Notes under the pieces: model-generated
Told to the model about the DNA's origin: nothing
Seen by the model: the letters and a program-made list of their open reading frames with translations, nothing else
Database searches by the model: none
In this document: positions 55,905-64,000 of the stretch, one piece after another
How the letters are laid out: each line of letters begins with the position of its first letter
Position numbering within the stretch: the stretch's first letter is position 1
Made by a program: the position numbers and the translations under genes
From: Immersiella caudata
Lineage: Eukaryota; Ascomycota; Sordariomycetes; Sordariales; Lasiosphaeriaceae
Reading direction: 5' to 3'
Assembly (NCBI GenBank): GCA_030512335.1
Contig: JAULSU010000007.1
Location: forward strand, 1,426,001 to 1,490,000
DNA length: 64,000 nt

Positions 55905-58112
55905 TCACGTTCCATCGCGCCATGGCCCATCACGCCACGTCCCATCATATCCGGAACTGCTGGAGTGTCGGTGCACGGGAAGCAATGGAACAGAATTCTG
56001 TCCAACATCATCCCGATACCTCTGCACCGGCCAAGTACTAGAAGTAGCCACCGGTGGTGTTGTCAATGGTGTCACTGGCGGGAACCTGAAGTTCGACTCA
56101 GGTGGTGGATAGCCAGTCTGGAATCCACTCAGGGTCGTGATCGAGTTGCTGTGGCTCCTAGACCGCTTGCCAGACTCGGCCGACGAAGTCGTCACCCCAA
56201 GCAGTTCAGGGTCGGTCGCAATGTGGCCTGCACAAGAGTACTCGCCTTTGCCGCAGTGAACCAGCCGCAGGGGCTTTTCTTCGGACGGCTCCGGTAAGTC
56301 CGCGGAACACATCCAGTCGTCTTCGGGGACTCCTGTTCCGGCCTCGTAGGTGTTTCGCAGGAGGTGGACGGCGGAGAAGGCTTTGAAGCGCGCCCAGCGG
56401 TCCTTGTTGAACGGCGAGTACGAAACTTCCTGGTGAGGGTCGATGGCGTCTATATCTCTGTCGGTTGGGTAGGCGTGTGTGTTGTTGGTGTGGAATGTCA
56501 GTTTAAGGGTGAGAATCAGCTTGGTGATGAGTAAAAAGACAACGATAACACCGACGATGATGAGACCGGTGAGGTTGAATGTCTGCACGTCGGGGCTGGC
56601 AACAACGAAATCATCTGCGCCGTCCTTCTGTCTCGAGTTCTCGCCGTCCCAGAATAGGTTGTTCTCCTTCATATCTTCCTTGCTGGCCTCAAACATAGTG
56701 GTGTCGGAGAGGATGTTGAGGGCGCTGACGTAGCCGGCCAGTATCAAACGCTCCATGTCCTTCAAAAGACTGGAGCTGCCCGCATCAATGGTTCCAATGA
56801 TGGAATTGGGGCTCGAAACCACCGAGGAGAGTGCGGACATTCCCGCATTTCTCCCGATTCTCATAATCGAGGGTGTCAGAAGCGCCCTGGCTAGAACATC
56901 GCGAAGCACGTAAGGCACTCCAAAGTAGTCGGTGGCTTCCTTCGAAAATTCGACGTTTCCGTTGACAGATTTGCCCCCACAGCAGCTCCAGGTGTTATTC
57001 TCCCAGCACGAAAGAGCCGGCCGGCCAGATTTAACCCGGTGGGTTATGGAATCCCCACGTGAATCGTTGTAGGCCGGTATGTTCTCGGTGAGGTACCAGG
57101 GGTCATCCTTTCGCTCCTTGTCGCTTCCGCGGTGGGCGAGGGTTGTCAAGATAGCAAAGGAGACGTTGCCCGCCTGCTTCTGGCTCCATTCCTCTTTCGC
57201 TTCCGGCCAGCCTATAAAAGCGAGTCTCGGGGGGAATTTCAGTGCCGGGCCCGTTAGATTTGCATCAAAAACGGCTTTGGGTATGCTGCTGCCAAAGGCC
57301 CTGTATCGATCCACATCCTCGGGTGCGTCCTCGTCGAGCCATCCATATTCCGTCCGACAGGCGCCCCTCACTGAGAGTTTGAGGTCGCCGGAATGCTTCA
57401 GGCCAAATTCGTATCCAGTAATGTTGTAGTCGTACGTGACTCGATAACCAGGCCCATTCGGGTCGGCGATTGTGCTACCCTTGATGGCGACTTTGCCATT
57501 GCGAAGCCCGGCACCCAGCAAATCAATGCTGCTGAGGGCTCGCACCGCTGGGTCCCCACGGAATGCCCGGTAGATCGCTGGCTCCAGCTTCTCAACCGGG
57601 GGAAAGAACAGGATATCAGCCCTAATGGGAGCAAATCTGCCGATTTGAATGAGGGGCGGGCCTCGAATACCCATGGTAATGCTGCCTGCCACGACAGCAA
57701 GGGACAGGAGGACGAGTAGGAAGCCGAAAAGCGAATCCTGCCAGGTGGCAGCGTAATATCTCCGGGGGCGCCGCCGTTGGGCGCAGCATCCCATGCTGTC
57801 CATGGTGAAGGTCGAAAAAGCGATAAAAGCCGACCACGGGTCTGTGCAGTTTCGAAGCGCGACAAGAGCAACGAGTCGGCGGCGTGAGAAGCGGTGCGGC
57901 GCATAGTAAATGATGGCCGCTGCGACCAAGCCCCAGAGCCATGCGAAAATCAGTGTAAAGACTACACTGAGTCCGGCGTTGACGTACTGTCCCGTGCTGT
58001 CCGAGAAGGCGATGGCGCGGATTAGCCGTTGGTCCCCAGTGGGCATGTCGAATGGCGTGTTGAGTAGGTACGCCGTTGACGGCGGCGGCCTTTTTAGGTT
58101 GAAGTCGGACAT
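55905..58112 (-). CDS. Large fungal membrane protein of unknown function
   Basis: 735 residues from ATG 58112 (MSDFNLKRPPP); the open frame extends seven codons further to a GTG, which is not a likely start. Hydrophobic segments lie at about 46-70, 125-150 (FGFLLVLLSLAVVAGSITMG) and 520-545 (GLIIVGVIVVFLLITKLILT). Between the last two is a large region with several N-glycosylation sequons and cysteines (SCWENNTWSCCGG), probably extracytoplasmic; the C-terminal tail is Ser-rich and ends with repeated RDG units (TWRDGPWRDGT). It resembles uncharacterised ascomycete membrane proteins with a similar layout. No enzyme motif is seen. Confidence 0.75.
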   Translation of the reverse strand: MSDFNLKRPPPSTAYLLNTPFDMPTGDQRLIRAIAFSDSTGQYVNAGLSVVFTLIFAWLWGLVAAAIIYYAPHRFSRRRLVALVALRNCTDPWSAFIAFSTFTMDSMGCCAQRRRPRRYYAATWQDSLFGFLLVLLSLAVVAGSITMGIRGPPLIQIGRFAPIRADILFFPPVEKLEPAIYRAFRGDPAVRALSSIDLLGAGLRNGKVAIKGSTIADPNGPGYRVTYDYNITGYEFGLKHSGDLKLSVRGACRTEYGWLDEDAPEDVDRYRAFGSSIPKAVFDANLTGPALKFPPRLAFIGWPEAKEEWSQKQAGNVSFAILTTLAHRGSDKERKDDPWYLTENIPAYNDSRGDSITHRVKSGRPALSCWENNTWSCCGGKSVNGNVEFSKEATDYFGVPYVLRDVLARALLTPSIMRIGRNAGMSALSSVVSSPNSIIGTIDAGSSSLLKDMERLILAGYVSALNILSDTTMFEASKEDMKENNLFWDGENSRQKDGADDFVVASPDVQTFNLTGLIIVGVIVVFLLITKLILTLKLTFHTNNTHAYPTDRDIDAIDPHQEVSYSPFNKDRWARFKAFSAVHLLRNTYEAGTGVPEDDWMCSADLPEPSEEKPLRLVHCGKGEYSCAGHIATDPELLGVTTSSAESGKRSRSHSNSITTLSGFQTGYPPPESNFRFPPVTPLTTPPVATSSTWPVQRYRDDVGQNSVPLLPVHRHSSSSGYDGTWRDGPWRDGT

Positions 58113-59175
58113 GATGAGGAGAAATGGAAACACCAGTGCCGGTACGGTTCTTCAAGTCGCGGCAGGGTCCTCGAAACGCACCTGCCAAACAACCAGAACG
58201 GAGGTGAATCCAACACGAAGCTACTCCTTGGACAAAATAAAATGCAGACTCGACCACAAGTTGATCCCAAAAACTTTGGGAAAGTGCCGGCGATCGACAG
58301 GCACACGACAGTTCGTGGACATGCTCGACGTCGACATTGGTCCCTGGCCCAGTCGATTCGACCAACCAAAGAGAGTCGCCATATTAATAGACTACTCAGA
58401 TTCCAAGGGTCCGACTTTGAGCCTTGTCTGCCGACGACTGCAGCTGTTGGATCCCACCGTTCTTCTGCATTATTCTGCCTAAGGGCCTTGGCGGTGGACG
58501 CAGTGTCCTTGTGCTCTCGCCCGGCGGGGTGCTGAGAGGTTGGTATGCAGCTCTTCTGCAGTGCTGGTCGTTGTGTTTGAATCCTATAGGGACTAGCCTC
58601 CAGTGGCAGAAGGTGCTGAGCTGTTGTTGGACGCCACTGAGACCCCATCACGCAACCCCCGCAGACCCAAGCAGCACTGCCCGGCCAGGCCCGACGCACT
58701 AGATCAGATTCGGAAGGGCCGCTCTTTCCGCGTACCAACCAGAGAGACCCAAAACACAGCCTTGCCCTAAATTTACTCGTCATGAAAAACACTAGCAGAG
58801 TTGAGCCGCATCAACCACGCAATCCGCCGTCGTCAACTGCGGAGAAACGCCAGGGAAGCTAGCCTAGGAAAGACTAAGCTGTGACCGCCCTGCCAGTTGG
58901 GGGCTGAGAACGGTCGTTCAGACAGGATGCAGTGCAACCATCTGCGGTTGAGTTGCACACCCGCTGGACAAAGACAAAGAAGGTTGCCGAAAAGCGGATG
59001 TCCGCAGCCATGCAAAGGATGCAAGGATAGAACACCAGCTGACGGTCCCAGCTCCAACAACAGGATGGCTTCCCCCAGGTGTACTTAACCCCTCTTCGGC
59101 AGCATTGAGCGCAGATGGAATTCAGCACAGGACCTTTAGCCCGCATCATTAGACGCAGGCTCAGAAACAGACACA
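58113..59175. other. Divergent promoter region
   Basis: About 1.06 kb between the minus-strand membrane protein gene and the plus-strand FAS1 gene. No gene or repeat recognised. Confidence 0.5.
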
Positions 59176-60672
59176 ATGATGGCCCGCAAGGTCTTCGTCC
59201 TTCTCTCCCTCGCTGCGGGGTCCCTCGCCCAATCCCAGTCTCTGCTGGATGTTCTCCGCAGAGAGGGCTTCACCGAGTACGCTGCACTGCTCGAAAGCGG
59301 GGCCGGCGTCAACATTCTGAACAATCCTCAACGGCTCATCATCTACGCTCCAACCAACGCCGGCGTCCTTCGTCACGAGCAATCTGACAATCTTCTCCGG
59401 CGTGAAATCACCGAAGAGGTCAACAAGGCCGAGTACAACTCTGGCCTCGAATTTTCCGGCGACGCGGCGAAGAGAAAGCGAGATGCAGTCTGCTCTGCGG
59501 TCTCCGGGCTTGGGGCTGCCGATTTCATGACGCTGCTTGATGACCCCAAGTTTGTTAACCTTCCCCTGAACAACAACGCGAGCATCGTCCAGAAGAACAT
59601 GCCCAAGGGCGCTCTACCTGTCATACACTCCGGTCTTGGCGACGTCATCAAGGTTACCGGTCTCGACATCCCGTACGACCGAGGAACCATCCGCCCTGTT
59701 TCGGGCTTCTTCACCCTCCCTCGGCTTCTCTCGGCCACACTGCCGCACATCGGGGCTGACAAGACCCTGGCCATCCTGAAGCGGACAGGATTGAGCGACG
59801 ACCTGGACAACCGCACCGGAATCACCTTCCTAGCTCCTGATAGCACCGCCATCCCCTCAGATCTGCCAGACAATGTGCTTGCTGAGATTTTGAAGCGACA
59901 TGTCATCCTCGGCCTGCCTGTTTTCACCTCTGACCTGAGGCACGGTGACACATACAAGACACTGGCCGGAACTACGGTGACGGTTACTGTCCAGTGCGCC
60001 GAGGTCTTCATTGGCGGCGCACGCATCCTGGCTGGCGATGCTATCATCAAGAATGGCGTGGCTCACACCGTGGATAAGGTATGTTAGCGAACCAATGCAC
60101 CCGTATAAGATCAGCCCGTATAAGATCAGCCCTGACGCTGGAAATAGCTCCTGGATGCCCCCATTTTCTACACCACCACTGAGGTCAAGACAGAGGTCAA
60201 GACGGTGACCGAGACCAAGACCGACATTCGCACAGCGGAAGTCACCAAGACGACCGAAGTCACCAAGGTCGCAGAGGTCACCAAGACGGCGATCCACACG
60301 ACTGAGAAAACCCAGACAACCACCCAAACCGATGAGAAGACCAAGACTGCCATTTACACGGCAGAGATCACCAAAGCGGTCACTCACGTTACCGAGAAGA
60401 TCAAGACCCAGACGGAGACGACTACCTACGTCCAGCACCCGCCGCCGCCGCCACCTCCGAAGCCCTCCACACCTTGCACTACATCCACACATGTGCCCCC
60501 TCCGCCTCCGCCTCCACCTCCTGCCACATCCACCCCCTGCACAACGTCCACCATTCTGCCCCCACACCCGACAACCCTGAAGACTTATCACAAGCCATCC
60601 AAGCCCTATGGGCCCCCCGCTGACGTCTCTACACCCTATGCTGTCTCAACTGGCAACCCAGGACACTATTGA
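59176..60672 (+). CDS. Secreted fasciclin (FAS1) domain protein
   Basis: Two exons, 59176-60078 and 60148-60672, with a 69-nt intron (GTATGT...CTGAC...AATAG); 475 residues. The signal peptide is MMARKVFVLLSLAAGSLAQS. Two FAS1-like regions: about 22-145 (SLLDVLRREGFTEYAALLES, IYAPTNAGVL) and about 180-300 (TLPRLLSATLPHI, GITFLAPDSTAIPSDL, then GGARILAGDAIIKNGVAHTV, the classic FAS1 H2 end). The second exon encodes a Thr/Lys/Glu-rich repeat region (VTKTTEVTK type, period about five to six residues), then poly-Pro and CTTSTHVPP blocks, like a wall-spanning stalk. No GPI signal is obvious. Fungal FAS1 proteins act in adhesion at the cell surface. The intron carries a 15-bp duplication (CCCGTATAAGATCAG twice). 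Confidence 0.88.
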
Positions 60673-60965
60673 TAATCTTAATTTATCTCTTTGGGTAAGT
60701 AGTGGGTAGCACTCGGTCATTGTCATTTCGGTTTTGGAAAAAGTTCAGAGGATACCCACTTCATGATTTCAGGGGGCGACACGCCCCGATGCAGGGATAA
60801 TGTATAGCGAAGGACATAGCAAGCAGAGCAGTGAAGGCTCAACACAAAAGCAGAGAGCAGGCACAGACAGTGGTATTTTACGCAGAGGCATCGCGCCACA
60901 CAATGATAATGTTCAAATCACCCCCACCAGCAAAAAGTGGAACCTGCAAAAATTATTGTTTTGAA

Positions 60966-61037
60966 CTCGGGAACGGGGAATCGAACCCCGGGCTGCTGAG
61001 TGAGAGTCAGCGATGTTAGCCACTACACCATACCCGA
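60966..61037 (-). tRNA. tRNA-Glu (CTC)
   Basis: 72-nt cloverleaf on the minus strand, 5' end at 61037. The acceptor stem TCGGGTA pairs with TTCCCGA with one T-T mismatch. The anticodon stem GCTGA/TCAGC encloses the loop CTCTCAC, giving anticodon CTC. The T arm is CGGGG-TTCGATT-CCCCG. There is no intron. GTGTAGTGGCTAACATC is the D arm with the A-box, and GGGTTCGATTCC the B-box. Confidence 0.93.
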
Positions 61038-61665
61038 TTGTATTTATTGCAAGGAATGCACAAAGTTGCCACCTATGAATGCGGGGTTGGAATGTGACGC
61101 ACAATGAGGCCAAGCGGCCGGCTCCAGGCGAGTTGTCTAGCTCGACCTCAGCCGGCTCGGGCTGGTCAGGTTCTGCGGCCGAGGCAGCATTGAAATGCCG
61201 ATAACAAAGTTGAGGTCAAAAAGAGCGGAGATATGAGGTCGAAGAGTGAGCAACGGACAGGGACAGCTCGCACCGTGTAGAAAAATTACTTGGTGAACTT
61301 TGGATCCCACCTCGCCGCGGCTGTTTGATGTCCAAGACCCCGTTCGCTGTAAACATGCCAGCCATGACCCAAGGGCCTTTTGACGTTACCAAATCAGAGT
61401 CACCGTCGTGAGTGTCGCGCATCTCGTCCAGCACAGTGCGGCTGGGTACCAGAGGCGCAGGGCGCAAGGGTTCTCGGTTGGCGCGGGTTCCTTCGCCCTC
61501 TTCAGCCAATGGCGAGGCGAAAATAACCGCTTCAGCTCACCAAAGCTGTAACGTCCCACGCAATCTCCGCGCAACTGAACATCGTCGTTTGTCGCGAGCG
61601 CTTTGTTATCTGTTCTATGCGTTCGTCTAGGCGCGGTGGGATAAACGGCTATCCCGGCAGCTGAG
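61038..61665. other. Intergenic, promoter side of NLR gene
   Basis: About 630 bp between the tRNA and the NLR start. No gene or repeat recognised. Confidence 0.5.
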
Positions 61666-64000
61666 ATGAACGGCGAGCAGCAATGGACACGGACCGTTTT
61701 CCGCCTGCGCGGACTCCCAAACAGCGTCAGCAGCCCAGCCGAGGTCGCAGGACTGCTCGCCGCCGCTCTGCAGCTCGAGCCAGGACGCATTGCCATTTAT
61801 TCCATTGCGACCACGTTGGATAGATGGGAGTCGCCCCCGTCCAAGGTTGCCACGCTACAGTTCAGCGCATTGCCCTCGCGCCTTCAACATGCACGTCGCG
61901 ATGAGGATGAGTGGACCATCGCATTTCCGGGCAAGGCTCCGGGCCGTGACATGATCCTCGACACCCACTTCAAAGGCATGACGCCCCTCAACGACGTGGG
62001 GCCTGCAAAACATCTTGTCGAGTATGTCGAAATTGAAGTTTTTCTTCTTTATTATTTCCCGACTGTCAAAAGCTCATACGAAGGGTTCACAGCTGCATCG
62101 CCATCTCAGGTTTGGCAAGCCACCCTTTCGGCTCGTGGCAACCGCGTGGCCATGATAGATCCTTCATGTGGATTCGCGACAGCCTTCCTACCGCCATCAC
62201 AGGTCTCCGAAGTATCGGCTACGGCTACGAATCGAGTCTTGTGGACAAGGCTTGCTTCCAGTCCATCGCTGACATTGCACAAAGTCTGGTACTGCATCTC
62301 AAGGCCGGGGGCTGGAACCTTGCATCATCAAAGCCCCCTCGTATTTTTAGCCCACAGTCTCGGTGGCTTAGTCCTTAAGCAGGCCATAGTGCAGGCGGCG
62401 AGCGGCATGGAGAGCATTTCCAGCATCATCGACAACATTCACGGGGCCATCATGTTTGGCGTGCCGAGCCTGGGCATGGAGCAGTCTCATTTGATGGCCA
62501 TGGTTGAAGGGCAGCCAAACGAACTTCTAGTTCAAGACTTATCGCGAGAAGGGGGTAGCGACTACCTCCGAAAGCTGGATTCCCAGTTCGAGGGCCTGGC
62601 TTTCGTAAAGAGGGCACAGATTCTCTGGGCGTACGAGACAAAGATGTCACCGACCGTCGTGGTATGCACTTAGCCGCAATTCTCTAGACATCGACTGACA
62701 AGACTATGCCTTTGCAGCCTCGCGCCGATGGTTCATGGACTAGGACTGGGGATCCCACTGTTCTTGTCAACCGCGAATCAGCAACAAGCCGGAATTACCG
62801 GACAAATCGATCCACAACTATCCCCATCAACGAAGACCACTCCAACATGGTGAAGTACTCTCCTGGCAACGCAACGTTGGGCGTCGTAATACACTCGATC
62901 GAGGATCTCTGCTCTTCGATTCCCACCACATCTTTGAACCGGGTGATAAAGGACGAGATCGGTAATTCACTCGTCTTCGAAGGCGTCGCGAAGGGCCTCT
63001 CACGTGCAGTTCATCCGGACAGCTGCAGAGATGAAGACTCGTTGAAGGAGCTTGGCAAACTCTTGACATCACTGTCGGGTAAGTGATTGTAATTACCACT
63101 GATGTGCGGCTTCAAATCTGCCTTCTGACCTCGAATCTCACACATAGACATGCACAACCAGCTTTACACCCCTGAATTGGATGTCCGCATTGACCAAATC
63201 GAAGACCCGTTCGAAAACACATTTGGATGGGTTTTTGATGTGTCCCTGTTCTGCCACTGGCTGCAAGACCGGGACCCTGCCTCAAACCTCTTTTGGATCC
63301 ACGGAAAGCCCGGCTCAGGGAAGTCAACCCTCATGAAATTCATCTACGAAAGCCGGAGAACGTGGGAACTCCTGCATAACTGGAAAACTGGCGCAATCGA
63401 GGTGAAGGCTGGCTTCTTCTTCCATCACCGCGGCACTGCGCTACAAAAATCATTCGAGGGTGTTTTACGAAGCCTTGTTTCCCAGGTTCTCGAACCTTAT
63501 CATAAGGTTTACCGGAAGAAGCACCAGCCAGTATGGACGGAGTACCAGAACCTGAAATCAGCACTGGAGAAAGTCGAGCAGGAAACAGAATTCACCAGGA
63601 CACGTCTCAGGACCGCTACCGAAGAAGCGAGGAAAATTCGCGAGAACATGAGTCGACAGGATGCGCCAACAGGAGATGGGAAGCACGACCGCAAGAGATT
63701 GAAGGAGCTCCTCGATCTCCAAGCCAGGCTCAACAAAGACTTCACAAAACTCAAACAACAATATGATCCCGCGCGGTCCGTCTACCAAAACTCGATTAAA
63801 TCCTTGATTGCTCAGTTTGAGCCACACCGCAATGATCGTTTAGGCACACTGCTCAAGAAAGTCGTGGCTGGGTTTTTCGAAGATGATTACGGCTTAGTTC
63901 CCAAGCTTGAGAGAGCCCTTTCCCAGCTTCTCGATCAGCAAGTACTAAGAGTCGACTTGATACTCTTTTGATGCACTTGACGAGTTTGATGGGCATCTGG
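61666..64000 (+). CDS. NLR-like protein: alpha/beta-hydrolase plus NACHT, partial, with frame lesions
   Basis: Exons 61666-62021, 62093-62661, 62718-63078 and 63148 onward; introns of 71, 56 and 69 nt are GT-AG with good branch sites. N-terminal SesB-like hydrolase: TVFRLRGLPN, SGLASHPFGSWQPRG, nucleophile motif FLAHSLGGLVLKQA, IDNIHGAIMFGVPSLGM. A linker with DHSNMVKY follows, then the NACHT domain with P-loop WIHGKPGSGKST and FFFHHRG, and a Walker-B-like DALDEFDG at the window edge. Such fungal NLRs act in non-self recognition and cell death; repeats would follow outside the window. Two single-base lesions break it: an extra base in the C5 run 62334-62338, just before FLAHSLGG, and one in the T4 run 63966-63969, just before DALDEF. 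Recent pseudogene or assembly errors; all splice sites remain intact. Confidence 0.8.

Overview
The window is nuclear DNA from a filamentous ascomycete (Pezizomycotina). The evidence is many short GT-AG introns (46-126 nt) with CTRAC-type branch sites, fungus-specific families (HET, NLR with NACHT, LaeA-like methyltransferase, fungal DHA1 transporter, CCPSGY-type surface proteins), a eukaryotic tRNA-Glu(CTC), and a transposase remnant whose stop codons look like repeat-induced point mutation (RIP). Genus and species cannot be read from the sequence; a Sordariomycete-like fungus fits but is not proven.

Layout. 0-4.3 kb: a gluconokinase-like P-loop protein, a small secreted protein and a cell-surface protein with a frame lesion. 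5-10.1 kb: a graveyard of self/non-self recognition genes: a broken alpha/beta-hydrolase NLR N-terminus, a HET gene split into two pieces, and between them an antisense ankyrin fragment and a decayed Tc1/mariner transposase. 10.6-19.6 kb: MFS transporter, FAD dehydrogenase and an SRA-YDG domain protein. 19.7-21.0 kb: a tandem array of degenerate intron-plus-exon units upstream of and on the same strand as the SRA gene. 21-27.8 kb: gene-free, repeat-rich DNA with a MITE-like element, a 42-bp-arm palindrome and an inverted repeat pair. 27.8-44 kb: ordinary genes (oxysterol-binding protein, berberine-bridge-type FAD oxidase, Rex-type exonuclease, LaeA-like methyltransferase, small membrane protein, conserved hypothetical, large WD40-like protein). 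44.8-46.8 kb: an AAA ATPase relative lacking the usual catalytic glutamate. 48-60.7 kb: GH31 alpha-glucosidase, single-pass membrane protein, CoA-disulfide reductase/rhodanese fusion, multi-pass membrane protein and FAS1 protein. 61-64 kb: tRNA-Glu, then a second alpha/beta-hydrolase-NACHT NLR gene that runs to the window edge and carries two one-base frame lesions.

The genes do not form an obvious biosynthetic cluster. Two themes stand out: relics and paralogs of fungal NLR/HET immunity-like genes at both ends of the window, and repeat-derived structures in the middle. Several genes switch abruptly from C-rich to G-rich sense-strand composition, which creates many long spurious antisense reading frames. 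Four separate conserved frames are broken by single-base changes in or next to short homopolymers, so both real pseudogenisation and assembly error must be kept in mind.
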